Source: Zetaproteobacteria bacterium (GTDB taxonomy: Bacteria > Pseudomonadota > Zetaproteobacteria > Mariprofundales > Mariprofundaceae). From it: a stretch of DNA of 17,385 bases. This document shows positions 7,862 to 15,529 of this stretch, piece by piece. The number at the start of each line of letters is the position of its first letter. Position 1 is the first letter of the stretch. The notes under the pieces were generated by a model, which was not told the origin of the DNA, made no database searches, and saw only the letters and a program-made list of their open reading frames with translations. The translations under genes were made by a program, and so were the position numbers. The stretch lies in assembly GCA_021545665.1 (NCBI GenBank), contig JAJRTX010000265.1, positions 1-17,385 of the forward strand. The letters run 5' to 3'.

Positions 7862-8745
7862 AAGGAATTATTTTGGCTGGTGGGTCAGGATCACGATTGC
7901 ACCCCTTGACGCTGGCTGTGAGCAAACAACTGATGCCGGTATATGATAAACCGATGATCTATTACCCGCTGTCCACACTGATGCTGACCGGTATTCGCGA
8001 GATTCTGATTATCTCTACGCCACATGATTTGCCACATTTCCGTAATCTTCTTGGTGATGGTTCCGCATGGGGTATTGAGCTGTCCTATGCCGAACAGCCT
8101 AGCCCGGATGGTCTGGCACAGGCCTTTACCCTTGGTCGTGATTTTGTGGGTGGCGATGCATCCTGTTTAATTCTTGGCGATAATATTTTTTATGGTCAGG
8201 GAATGACCGGGCAATTGCGCGATGCCGCATCCCGAGTCTCAGGTGAAACGGGTGGAAGCACGGTGTTCGCCTATCGAGTGCATGATCCGGAACGTTATGG
8301 CGTGGTGGAATTTGATGCGAACGGAATGGCATTATCCATTGCGGAAAAGCCCGCCATCCCGAAATCAAATTATGCTGTGACGGGTCTGTATTTTTATGAT
8401 AACCGGGTGTTGGATATTGCTGCTGATTTAAAGCCCTCTGCGCGCGGGGAACTGGAAATCACCGATGTAAACAAGGTGTATCTGGCTGACAAGGCATTGT
8501 ATGTTGAGAAACTGGGTAGGGGTTCGGCCTGGCTGGATACGGGCACACATGAATCGCTGATGGATGCAGCGCGTTATGTCGAAGTGATTGAAAAGCGACA
8601 GGGCATGAAGATCGCCTGTCCTGAAGAGATTGCCTGGGAGATGGGTTATATCGATGATGCAGAACTGGCCCTGATGGCCGAGGCCCTGAAGAAGAACGGT
8701 TATGGTCAGTATCTGTTAAGTCGGCTGGCAGAAGGTAAGGGATGA
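7858..8745 (+). CDS. rfbA: Glucose-1-phosphate thymidylyltransferase
   Basis: First enzyme of dTDP-L-rhamnose synthesis: it joins glucose-1-phosphate to dTTP, giving dTDP-glucose and pyrophosphate, in the cytoplasm. The 295-residue protein has the family's usual length. It opens with [18 protein letters not shown], the nucleotide-binding signature (G8 to R13), followed by [28 protein letters not shown] holds the metal-binding aspartate, and EKP and [10 protein letters not shown] are typical sugar-nucleotide contacts. The start is GTG 7858; AAAGGA (7843-7848) is 9 bases upstream. It heads the run rfbA-rfbC-rfbD with 9-base and overlapping junctions, so it belongs to one operon. A diverged remnant of another rfbA start lies at 15142. 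Confidence 0.95.
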   Translation: MKGIILAGGSGSRLHPLTLAVSKQLMPVYDKPMIYYPLSTLMLTGIREILIISTPHDLPHFRNLLGDGSAWGIELSYAEQPSPDGLAQAFTLGRDFVGGDASCLILGDNIFYGQGMTGQLRDAASRVSGETGGSTVFAYRVHDPERYGVVEFDANGMALSIAEKPAIPKSNYAVTGLYFYDNRVLDIAADLKPSARGELEITDVNKVYLADKALYVEKLGRGSAWLDTGTHESLMDAARYVEVIEKRQGMKIACPEEIAWEMGYIDDAELALMAEALKKNGYGQYLLSRLAEGKG

Positions 8746-8754
8746 AGGGAAAAC

Positions 8755-9321
8755 ATGAGAATAATTGAAACAGAACTGCCGGGCGTGTTGATTGTCGAAC
8801 CGAAGGTGTTTGGCGATGCGCGCGGATTTTTTCTCGAAACCTTTCATAAGCAGAGGTATGAAGAAGCGGGTATTCCGGGGGAGGGTCTGGAGTTCGTACA
8901 GGATAATCATTCCCGCTCATGCAAAGGTGTGCTTCGTGGTTTGCATTTTCAGCTTGAGAATCCACAGGGGAAGCTGGTGTCGGCCGGTACAGGAGCTGTA
9001 TATGATGTTGCTGCTGATGTTAATCCGGATTCCCCAACCTGTGGTCAATGGGTGGGCGTTGAATTGAACGAGGAAAACCACCGACAATTGTGGATTTCAC
9101 CGGGGTATGCACATGGTTTCTGCGTGCTTTCGGATATTGCGGACTTTCAGTACAAGTGTACGGCGCTGTATCACCCACAGTCGGATAGCGGTGTGGCATG
9201 GGATGATCCTGATCTGGCCATTGATTGGCCGGTTGATGCACCATTACTATCTGACAAGGATAAAGCGCTGCCCAAATTAAGTGAAGCGAAACGAGAGCGA
9301 TTGCCTGGAATGGATCCCTGA
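8755..9321 (+). CDS. rfbC: dTDP-4-dehydrorhamnose 3,5-epimerase
   Basis: Third enzyme of the pathway: it epimerises C3 and C5 of dTDP-4-keto-6-deoxyglucose. The 188-residue protein matches the family's length and cupin fold. DARGFFLETF and VLRGLHFQ are signature segments; His64 in RGLH is the expected catalytic base and Tyr133 (in ADFQYKC) the expected acid, both at positions matching the well-studied enterobacterial enzyme offset by one. SPGYAHGF is also conserved. The ATG follows GAAGGG by a few bases, 9 bases after the rfbA stop. Its stop codon overlaps the rfbD start (TGATG), which suggests coupled translation. Confidence 0.95.
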   Translation: MRIIETELPGVLIVEPKVFGDARGFFLETFHKQRYEEAGIPGEGLEFVQDNHSRSCKGVLRGLHFQLENPQGKLVSAGTGAVYDVAADVNPDSPTCGQWVGVELNEENHRQLWISPGYAHGFCVLSDIADFQYKCTALYHPQSDSGVAWDDPDLAIDWPVDAPLLSDKDKALPKLSEAKRERLPGMDP

Positions 9322-10193
9322 TGAAATTGCTGATCACCGGCTGTAAGGGGCAATTGGGAACTGAGCTGGTTCGTCAGGCTGGATCGAATGAAATTATTCC
9401 TGTGGATCATGATGAACTGGATATTACCGATGCGACTGCTGTGGCATCGTTTGTTATTGGTAATCGTCCGGATGTGATTATCAATGCAGCGGCTTACACG
9501 GCCGTAGATCAAGCGGAAACAGATCGCGATCTTGCTTTTGCTGTCAATCGTGATGGTCCGGCAAATTTGGCAAAGGGTTGTGCCGGGCTAAATATTCCGC
9601 TGATTCATATTTCAACTGATTATGTATTTAATGGTACGAAATCGGGAGCATATACAGAAGATGATCCGATTGATCCGCTGGGTGTCTACGGAGAAAGCAA
9701 GGCTGCAGGAGAAGAGGTGGTGCGCAGTCGTTGTTCCCGGCATATTATTTTGCGTACCAGCTGGGTGTTTTCTGCTCATGGGAACAATTTTGTTAAAACC
9801 ATGTTGCGTTTGGGGGCTGAACGTTCAGAACTCGGTGTTGTGGCTGATCAAAAGGGTTGCCCTACATCTGCGCATGAACTTGCGCGGGTTATTTATACTG
9901 TGCTTGATCACGATGCTGCCTGGGGAACTTACCATTGCGTCCAGCCGGAGCCGACAACATGGCATGGTTTTGCCCGGGCTATTTTTGATGAGGCGAGGCA
10001 GCAGGGCATGAAGCTTGCTGTGAATGTGGTCAAACCTATCGAAACCAGTGATTATCCAACTGCCGCAGCGCGTCCCGAGAATTCTGTGCTATACTGCAAT
10101 AGAATCCGGGAATCATTTGCTATAAAAATCAAACCATGGAGAGAATCATTGGCAGAAGCGATTAAGGAGTTGAAAGCGGGGAGTGACTTGTGA
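9321..10193 (+). CDS. rfbD: dTDP-4-dehydrorhamnose reductase
   Basis: Final step: NAD(P)H-dependent reduction of dTDP-4-keto-L-rhamnose to dTDP-L-rhamnose. The 290-residue protein is of normal length. The Rossmann signature TGCKGQLG lies at 6-13. ISTDYVFNG (98-105) supplies the catalytic Thr/Asp region, and Y123/K127 form the YxxxK motif. LRTSWVF and RPENSVL further support the family. Its start overlaps the rfbC stop. Its last codons (agt gac ttg tga) lie inside a run of 7-bp repeats (10183-10203), so the natural C-terminus may have been altered when the repeat cassette arrived; the body of the protein is intact. Confidence 0.95.
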   Translation: MKLLITGCKGQLGTELVRQAGSNEIIPVDHDELDITDATAVASFVIGNRPDVIINAAAYTAVDQAETDRDLAFAVNRDGPANLAKGCAGLNIPLIHISTDYVFNGTKSGAYTEDDPIDPLGVYGESKAAGEEVVRSRCSRHIILRTSWVFSAHGNNFVKTMLRLGAERSELGVVADQKGCPTSAHELARVIYTVLDHDAAWGTYHCVQPEPTTWHGFARAIFDEARQQGMKLAVNVVKPIETSDYPTAAARPENSVLYCNRIRESFAIKIKPWRESLAEAIKELKAGSDL

Positions 10194-10203
10194 TTTGTAA
10201 TTG
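10183..10203 (+). repeat. Heptamer repeat array, left flank of the four-helix-bundle gene
   Basis: Three 7-bp units in a row, GTGACTT GTGATTT GTAATTG. The array contains the rfbD stop codon. Its complement resembles the array at 10619-10652, so the two flank the four-helix-bundle gene as an inverted pair. Confidence 0.6.
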
Positions 10204-10260
10204 GCATACAGGCTTAGAAGAAGTCAGTCACAAGCCGCTAGCTACGAACCACTGCCTATC

Positions 10261-10626
10261 ATGAAATCACATAAGGATCTGGATGTGTGGAAGAAGGCGG
10301 TTGATTTATTCGTTGATATTTGCCGCTTAACTGAAACGTTTCCGCGAGAAGAAGTTTATGCGATAAGCAACCAAATGCGTAGAGCTGCTGTTTCGGTTGC
10401 GAGCAATATAACTGAAGGTGCAGCGCGCCGAACAGACAAAGGTTTTATTCATTTCCTGCACATTTCATCAGGCTCGGCCAGAGAACCGGACACCCAGGTT
10501 GAGATAGCAGGATGCATTGGTTTCACTGATGGAGAGAAAGCAAGCGAAATACAAAACAGAGATGGAGAAGTATTAAGAATGATTTACGGCCTAATCCGAT
10601 TAGTGGAGAATAAGAAGCATGACTAA
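10261..10626 (+). CDS. Four-helix-bundle protein (23S rRNA intervening-sequence / Avd-like family)
   Basis: A 121-residue protein of the S23/IVP family, first known from ORFs in intervening sequences of 23S rRNA and structurally related to Avd, the accessory protein of diversity-generating retroelements. Hallmarks are KDLDVWKKAVDL at the start, FPREEVYAISNQMRRAAVSVASNI-EGAAR in the middle, and FIHFLHISSGSAREPDTQVEIA toward the end. The biochemical role is unsettled. ATG 10261 is chosen because the family starts there; an in-frame TTG at 10201 would add 20 residues encoded by repeat-flank DNA. The gene sits between rfbD and rfbB with heptamer arrays on both sides, and its stop overlaps the rfbB start by 8 bases. 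It has no known part in rhamnose synthesis, so it looks like an inserted cassette. Confidence 0.85.
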   Translation: MKSHKDLDVWKKAVDLFVDICRLTETFPREEVYAISNQMRRAAVSVASNITEGAARRTDKGFIHFLHISSGSAREPDTQVEIAGCIGFTDGEKASEIQNRDGEVLRMIYGLIRLVENKKHD

Positions 10627-10652
10627 TCACCAGTTACCAGTCACCAATCACT
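10619..10652 (-). repeat. Heptamer repeat array, right flank, forming the rfbB N-terminus
   Basis: Four 7-bp units (AATCACC AGTTACC AGTCACC AATCACT, 10625-10652), preceded by a partial one, are the complement of GTGAxTN-type units. They encode the first residues of Rfb[13 protein letters not shown], which are not part of the normal enzyme. Confidence 0.65.
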
Positions 10653-11851
10653 CGGCATTCACGCCGCGATCCATACTCGTAACCGGTGGTGCGGGGTTCA
10701 TCGGCTGTAATTTTGTGCGCTATATGCTGGAAACTGATCAGAATGTCCGTATCGTCAATCTCGATGTGTTGACCTATGCAGGTTCATTGGATAGTTTGAA
10801 AGATCTGCCTGACAAAGTGAATGTCGATCAGGTGGATTGTGAAACAAGAGAGTATCCCCTGGAGCATGAGTCTCGCCATGTTTTTATCCAGGGTGATATC
10901 TGTGATCGTTCATTGGTTGAGAAGCTTTTGCGTGAGCATGAAATTGATACGATTGTGCATTTTGCGGCGGAAAGTCATGTGGACAACTCGATTGCAGGCC
11001 CGGAAATTTTTATTCAAACAAATGTCATGGGTACATTCACTTTGCTGGATGCAGCACGCAACTATTGGTTAGAAGAGGGCGCCCTTACAAGTCACGAGTC
11101 ATTAGGTGAATGTCACGAGGGGCAGAGAATATCTCCTGGGGGGCAAGGCACTATTCACCAACGCTTCCGTTTCCACCATATCTCCACAGATGAGGTCTAC
11201 GGTACACTGGGAGCAGACGATCCTGCATTTTCTGAAACAACACCGTATGCACCTAATTCCCCATATTCGGCTTCCAAAGCAGGGTCGGATCATCTGGTGC
11301 GTGCGTATTTTCACACCTATGGGTTGCCAGTGACGACGACCAACTGTTCCAATAATTACGGCCCGTACCAGCATGGTGAGAAATTCATTCCGACAGTAAT
11401 TCGTGCTTGTCTTGAGAATAAGCCGATTCCGGTCTACGGCGATGGATCCAATATCCGCGACTGGCTCTTTGTCACAGATCACTGTTCTGGAATTGATGCC
11501 GTGATCCGAAAAGGGGAACCTGGCGAGGTTTATAATATTGGTGGTATAAATGAGTGGGCAAATATTGATATTTGCCGTCTGATCTGCAAGCTGATGGATG
11601 AGTTTCACCCTCTGGACTCCAAGTCATTAGGTGAATGCCACGAGGGGCAGAGAATATCCTCTGGGGGACAAGTCACAAGTCACCAATCACTCATCACCTT
11701 CGTAAAAGACAGGCCAGGCCATGACTGGCGCTATGCCATAGATGCGGAAAAGATGGGCACGGAACTTGGATGGAAGCCAGCTGAGACTTTCGAGACAGGA
11801 ATTCGAAAAACTGTAATGTGGTATTTGAAGTTATTAAAGGAATTGAAATGA
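10619..11851 (+). CDS. rfbB: dTDP-glucose 4,6-dehydratase carrying repeat-derived insertions
   Basis: Second enzyme of the rhamnose pathway: NAD-dependent conversion of dTDP-glucose to dTDP-4-keto-6-deoxyglucose. GGAGFIG (23-29) binds NAD, TDE (190-192) and YSASK (216-220) are catalytic, and CSNNYGPYQ and [12 protein letters not shown] are family blocks. It is 410 residues long, against about 350-360 usually. The extra length is about 17 residues before ILVTGG, encoded by heptamer DNA, and two loops (about 157-181 and 335-357) that both contain [12 protein letters not shown] and come from a repeated 54-bp unit. A longer-than-usual loop also occurs at ~64-86. All insertions avoid the catalytic core, so activity is plausible but unproven. 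The stop overlaps the gmd start (ATGA). Confidence 0.93.
   Translation: MTNHQLPVTNHSAFTPRSILVTGGAGFIGCNFVRYMLETDQNVRIVNLDVLTYAGSLDSLKDLPDKVNVDQVDCETREYPLEHESRHVFIQGDICDRSLVEKLLREHEIDTIVHFAAESHVDNSIAGPEIFIQTNVMGTFTLLDAARNYWLEEGALTSHESLGECHEGQRISPGGQGTIHQRFRFHHISTDEVYGTLGADDPAFSETTPYAPNSPYSASKAGSDHLVRAYFHTYGLPVTTTNCSNNYGPYQHGEKFIPTVIRACLENKPIPVYGDGSNIRDWLFVTDHCSGIDAVIRKGEPGEVYNIGGINEWANIDICRLICKLMDEFHPLDSKSLGECHEGQRISSGGQVTSHQSLITFVKDRPGHDWRYAIDAEKMGTELGWKPAETFETGIRKTVMWYLKLLKELK
11089..11158 (+). repeat. In-frame repeat insertion 1 in rfbB (54-bp core with heptamers)
   Basis: Heptamers (AAGTCAC GAGTCAT) lead into a 54-base core at 11098-11151, which matches 11623-11676 without gaps at about 49 of 54 positions. 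More heptamer-like units follow (AAGGCAC TATTCAC). It lies between the ARNYW and [12 protein letters not shown] blocks, where other RfbB proteins have a short variable loop. Confidence 0.75.
11621..11697 (+). repeat. In-frame repeat insertion 2 in rfbB (54-bp core with heptamers)
   Basis: The second copy of the core (11623-11676) is followed by AAGTCAC, CAATCAC and TCATCAC units. It is read in the same frame as copy 1 and sits between the LMDEF and [11 protein letters not shown] blocks, another variable surface loop. A short hairpin, CAGAG-N6-CTCTG, is present inside the core. Confidence 0.75.
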
Positions 11852-12966
11852 AAAAAGCATTAATTACGGGTGTGACAGGTCAAGATGGATCATATTTAGC
11901 TGAATTTTTATTGAAAAAGGGCTATGAAGTACATGGTATAAAACGTCGTGCATCATCGTTTAATACACAACGTATCGATCATATTTATCAAGATCCGCAT
12001 GTGGAAAATAAGCATTTTGTTTTACATTATGGTGATTTATCCGACTCCTCGAATTTAACGCGGATCATCAAAGAAGTTGAGCCTGATGAGGTGTACAACT
12101 TGGGGGCGCAATCGCATGTAGCGGTGAGTTTCGAATCCCCTGAATATACTGCTGATGTGGATGGTTTGGGCACATTGCGTTTGTTGGAAGCCATTCGATT
12201 GTTGGGCATGGAAAAGAAAGTGAAGTTTTATCAGGCATCTACATCTGAATTGTTCGGCGAGGTGCAAGAGATTCCACAACGCGAAACGACTCCGTTTTAT
12301 CCGCGTTCACCGTATGCCGCCGCGAAAATGTATGCCTATTGGATTGTGGTGAATTATCGTGAATCGTATGGCATGTATGCTTGTAATGGTATTTTGTTTA
12401 ATCATGAATCTCCGCGCCGTGGTGAGACTTTTGTAACGCGTAAAATCACACGCGGATTGGCAAATATTGCACAAGGCTTAGATGCTTGTTTATATATGGG
12501 AAACATGAATGCCTTACGTGATTGGGGGCATGCCAAAGATTATGTGCGTATGCAGTGGATGATGTTGCAACAAGATAAGCCAGATGACTTTGTGATTGCC
12601 ACGGGGGTACAATATTCCGTGCGGCAGTTTATCACTTGGTCGGCAGCAGAGCTTGGTATTACTCTTACGTTTGAGGGCAAAGGCTTGGAAGAAAAAGCTA
12701 TGATTACAGCGATTGATGGTGATAAAGCAGCAGCTTTGAAGGTGGGTGATGTGATTGTTCGTGTTGACCCACGTTATTTTAGACCTGCTGAAGTGGAAAC
12801 GTTGTTGGGCGATCCAAGCAAAGCCAAAGAAAAACTGGGTTGGACACCTGAAATCACAGTACAAGAAATGTGCGCAGAAATGGTGGCTGAGGATTTGAAA
12901 GTAGCGCAACGCCATGCTCTTTTAAAAGAACATGGATATGATGTTCCTGTAGTGGTTGAAGGGTAA
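11848..12966 (+). CDS. gmd: GDP-mannose 4,6-dehydratase
   Basis: Converts GDP-D-mannose to GDP-4-keto-6-deoxymannose using tightly bound NADP, the first step to GDP-L-fucose. The start is ATG 11848, with AAAGGA 7 bases upstream; the ATG overlaps the rfbB stop. From here the protein has 372 residues, normal for the family. [13 protein letters not shown] (7-19) is the Gmd cofactor signature, STSELFG (131-137) and Y156/K160 are catalytic, and [16 protein letters not shown] is a diagnostic Gmd block. [20 protein letters not shown] supports completeness to the C-terminus. The gene is visibly richer in A/T at third codon positions than rfbA-rfbC, which suggests it came with fcl from another source. 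Confidence 0.95.
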   Translation: MKKALITGVTGQDGSYLAEFLLKKGYEVHGIKRRASSFNTQRIDHIYQDPHVENKHFVLHYGDLSDSSNLTRIIKEVEPDEVYNLGAQSHVAVSFESPEYTADVDGLGTLRLLEAIRLLGMEKKVKFYQASTSELFGEVQEIPQRETTPFYPRSPYAAAKMYAYWIVVNYRESYGMYACNGILFNHESPRRGETFVTRKITRGLANIAQGLDACLYMGNMNALRDWGHAKDYVRMQWMMLQQDKPDDFVIATGVQYSVRQFITWSAAELGITLTFEGKGLEEKAMITAIDGDKAAALKVGDVIVRVDPRYFRPAEVETLLGDPSKAKEKLGWTPEITVQEMCAEMVAEDLKVAQRHALLKEHGYDVPVVVEG

Positions 12967-12972
12967 GTTGAG

Positions 12973-13995
12973 ATGAATGAAAATACTAAAATATATGTGG
13001 CAGGGCATCGTGGATTGGTGGGCTCTGCCATTGTTCGGGCTTTGACATCGCAAGGTTTTGAGAATCTTATTTTTAAAACGTCTGTTGAATTGAATTTATG
13101 TCGTCAAGCTGAGGTGGAGGCTTTTTTCGCTGAGGAAAAACCTGATTATGTATTTCTTGCAGCAGCGAAGGTGGGCGGTATTTATGCCAATGATACGTAT
13201 CCTGCTGATTTTATTCGCGACAATATCCAAATTCAGACGAATGTGATTGATGCGGCTTATCGCAATGGTGTGAAGCGTTTGTTATTTCTTGGTTCATCCT
13301 GCATTTACCCCAAACTGGCTCCACAGCCGATGCCTGAATCGTGTTTATTGACGGGTAAACTTGAGTCGACCAATGAGTGGTATGCAATCGCCAAGATTGC
13401 GGGCATCAAAATGTGTCAGGCGTACCACAAACAGTATGGATTTGATGCGATTTCTGCGATGCCGACGAACCTTTATGGTCTAAATGATAATTTTGATTTG
13501 GAAAAATCGCATGTATTACCAGCTTTGATTCGGAAGTTTCATTTGGCCAAATTGGCGTTGGCAGGTAATAATGAAGGCGTGGCTGTGGATGAAGAAAAGT
13601 TCGGGAAAATCCCTGATGATATTCGCGCTAATTTGAATTTGGATAATGATGCGGCTCCAAAAGTGGTGCTGTGGGGTTCGGGAAGCCCATATCGCGATTT
13701 TTTATATGTGGATGATATGGCAGAGGCATGTCTGTTTTTGATGCAATCTGATATTGCCCAAACCAATTCATCACGTCTGTTCAATGTGGGTTCGGGTTCA
13801 GATATTACCATCAAAGCGTTGGCAGAGATGGTGCAAGAGATTGTTGGTTTTGATGGCGAAGTTATTTGGGATGCAAGCAAGCCGAATGGAACACCACGTA
13901 AATTGATGGATGTAAGTCACCTGAAGGCCGCAGGATGGCAGGCAAAAATAGCATTGCGTGATGGAATAACTAATGTTTATCAAACGTATACTTAA
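12973..13995 (+). CDS. fcl: GDP-L-fucose synthase
   Basis: Performs the 3,5-epimerisation and NADPH-dependent 4-reduction that turn GDP-4-keto-6-deoxymannose into GDP-L-fucose; also called wcaG. Signatures are GHRGLVGSA (11-19) for the cofactor, GSSCIYP (107-113) with Cys110, and Y137/K141 in YAIAK. It is 340 residues, slightly longer than the enterobacterial enzyme because of a loop at about 195-220 before VVLWGSGSPYRDFLYVDD; this longer variant is common in some groups. It follows gmd by 6 bases and shares its AT-rich codon use. The operon ends here at a weak terminator. The product could also feed GDP-colitose-like sugars only if other genes, not present here, exist. Confidence 0.95.
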   Translation: MNENTKIYVAGHRGLVGSAIVRALTSQGFENLIFKTSVELNLCRQAEVEAFFAEEKPDYVFLAAAKVGGIYANDTYPADFIRDNIQIQTNVIDAAYRNGVKRLLFLGSSCIYPKLAPQPMPESCLLTGKLESTNEWYAIAKIAGIKMCQAYHKQYGFDAISAMPTNLYGLNDNFDLEKSHVLPALIRKFHLAKLALAGNNEGVAVDEEKFGKIPDDIRANLNLDNDAAPKVVLWGSGSPYRDFLYVDDMAEACLFLMQSDIAQTNSSRLFNVGSGSDITIKALAEMVQEIVGFDGEVIWDASKPNGTPRKLMDVSHLKAAGWQAKIALRDGITNVYQTYT

Positions 13996-14016
13996 TACCT
14001 AGGGGGTTAAGTTTTT
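13991..14016 (+). terminator. Weak intrinsic terminator after fcl
   Basis: CTTAATACC (13991-13999) pairs with GGGGTTAAG, with one wobble and one mismatch, and is followed by TTTTT. It overlaps the fcl stop codon. The stem is A/T-rich, so termination may be partial. Confidence 0.4.
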
Positions 14017-14127
14017 AATGCAAGGTTTTTCAATTTCACCGATAGCGATGATACTAAGTTTGATGCATGGCAGTCTTTTTACTCTGTCATCTCTATTTAG
14101 ATTGTGTCTTAGCCCAAGTAAATAAAA

Positions 14128-14870
14128 ATGAAAACGCCTATAGCTTTTTTTGCTTACAATAGACCGGAACATACACGTCGTGCTTTTAATGCGCGAGTGG
14201 TCGAGCAGCCTGGTATTTAGGGCTTGCTAAATCAGTCGTTACAGGCGTATCAGAACTTTGTGGACAATATGGTCGGGTAATCGTCGTTGAGGACGATTTG
14301 GTAGTGAGCCCTGACTTCCTTCATTACATGATCCAGTCTTTGGATCATTATGAAAAAGAAGAGAAAATGATGCAGGTTGGTGGTTGCACTCTCAGTTCGC
14401 CAACAGATATTAAGACTGATGTATTCCTTCTGCCGGTGACTACCACCTGGGGCTGGGGTACATGGCAGCATTTTTCTTGGGAATCGACCGATTTGGAAAC
14501 AACGAAGCTTGATGAAGAGTGGCGTAAATTATTTGATTTGAGTGGTACCTTGTACATTCACTTCGATGCTTGAGGATCGAATGTCTGGTCGGAATGATTC
14601 CTGGGGTATTCTTTGGTGGTATGCCGTATCGCGTCAGAAGAGGCTGGTGGTGTACCCATCGCAAAGCTTGGTTTGGAATGGTGGATTTGATGGGTCGGGA
14701 ATTCATTGTGGTAACGGTGATTTTCTACAGCAGAGTCGGGATACTTTTGGCATGATGCAGAATACCGGGCTTTGAGTATACCTGTTTTGCGTTCGATTCT
14801 CGACAGCAGGCTGGATGATTTTCGCCAGTTAGCCATGCAAATTGTTGCGATTGCAAAAGAGGCTTCGTAA
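14128..14870 (+). pseudogene. Glycosyltransferase pseudogene with several frameshifts
   Basis: Four reading-frame pieces match successive parts of one glycosyltransferase group (GNT-I-like sugar transferases of polysaccharide loci). Piece 1 (14128-14220) starts MKTPIAFFAYNRPEHTRRAF and stops early. Piece 2 (from 14220) reads GLAKSVV, then GRVIVVEDDLVVSPDF with the metal-binding acidic motif, and later TTTWGWGTWQHF. Piece 3 (about 14565-14750) reads MLEDRMSGRNDSWGILWW and LVWNGGFDGSG. Piece 4 (about 14751-14870) is the C-terminal tail ending ILDSRLDDFRQLA. Each join needs a frame change, and roughly 40 residues usually found between pieces 1 and 2 are missing. It cannot make a full enzyme. A sequencing fault could explain single shifts but not the deletion. 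Confidence 0.8.
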
Positions 14871-15141
14871 TGATCGGAAGTATAAAAGGTGCCTGCCGCC
14901 TGATGGATGAGTACAGGGGAGACGCAAGATGGGAGAGGAAAATAAATATTGTCAATCGTATCAAAATACTCTATTAAATCTCTTAGAGTTTAATTGATTG
15001 GGCTACCTCAGTTTCAATGAATATGAGAGAGTTCGATAATTGCGAGGCATAATGATTTTTTAGCGATCCGGATTTTTCAGAATTGCCACAGAGTATTATT
15101 ACCTAATTAAAAAGGCCAAGAATTATAAGGAGAATTTGAGC
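14871..15141. other. Non-coding stretch between pseudogenes, with one possible small relic
   Basis: No intact gene is seen. A frame opens at ATG 14870 (overlapping the glycosyltransferase stop as TAATG) and reads MIGSIKGACRLMDEYRGDAR before stopping after 35 codons. Its LMDEY stretch resembles the end region of rfbB (LMDEF) and of the rfbB relic at 15204 (LMDEY), so it may be another piece of the same degraded cassette. The rest is AT-rich and unassigned. Confidence 0.35.
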
Positions 15142-15200
15142 TTGAAAGGAATTATTCTGGCTGGCGGATCACGACCACACCTCTTGATGCTGGCAGCAAG
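15142..15200 (+). pseudogene. rfbA 5' relic (first ~20 codons)
   Basis: TTG at 15142 follows AAGGAG (15127-15132) by nine bases and begins [20 protein letters not shown], then TAA. It matches the start of rfbA at 7858 ([22 protein letters not shown]) with a 6-base deletion in the nucleotide-binding loop. Similarity ends at AGCAAGC, where rfbB-like sequence begins in another frame. The ribosome binding site survives but the product would be a 20-residue fragment. Confidence 0.75.
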
Positions 15201-15434
15201 CTAATGGATGAATATATGGAAGATGTTAGATGAATGATGCAGGCCGTGAAATGGAAGGTGCAAGTGTATCCTCACACACACGGTAATCTCATCACTTTTG
15301 TGAAGGATCGACCAATTTATGACTGGCGATATGCCATTGATGCAGAAAAAATGAATAAGGAAGTGGGCTGGAAACCTGTAGAAACATTTGAGACTGGGAT
15401 CAAAAAAACTATTAATTGGTATCTGGAGCAATGA
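15196..15434 (+). pseudogene. rfbB 3' relic (last ~75 codons)
   Basis: The frame beginning KLMDEYMEDVR at 15198 matches KLMDEF of rfbB, meets TGA at 15231-15233, and continues to a conserved C-terminus (ITFVKDRP...[27 protein letters not shown]). From ITFVKD onward 36 of 47 residues equal the intact RfbB. That is too diverged for a recent copy of 10619-11851, so it derives from a second rhamnose cassette. The catalytic domain is missing. Confidence 0.85.
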
Positions 15435-15460
15435 TGAGGTCAGACTTTCGGAGGCATTCA

Positions 15461-15529
15461 ATGTTAAAGCGCGATGAGCAGCGCTTGAATGGACCGTTGA
15501 ATATTATATGTATTTGGGGCTTATTTTGA
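15461..15529 (+). CDS. Possible 22-codon leader ORF coupled to the glycosyltransferase
   Basis: GGAGG (15450-15454) lies six bases before ATG 15461. The frame reads MLKRDEQRLNGPLN and ends at TGA 15527-15529, overlapping the TTG start of the next gene (TTGA). The good ribosome binding site favours translation, perhaps to bring ribosomes to the weakly served TTG. It could instead be the start of a lost gene. No family recognised. Confidence 0.35.
   Translation: MLKRDEQRLNGPLNIICIWGLF

Noticed and set aside
10201..10260. Extra 20 residues on the four-helix-bundle protein
   Set aside because: They come from repeat-flank DNA and do not match the family, which begins near MKSHKDLDVW.
10261..10626. 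Diversity-generating retroelement, because the protein is Avd-like
   Set aside because: No reverse transcriptase, template repeat or variable repeat is present in the window.
10183..11697. CRISPR array
   Set aside because: Units are 7 bp with no spacers of regular length, and the 54-bp core occurs only twice within a coding frame.
14298..14775. Two separate small genes in this stretch
   Set aside because: Both translate to neighbouring parts of one glycosyltransferase in different frames, so they are pieces of a pseudogene.
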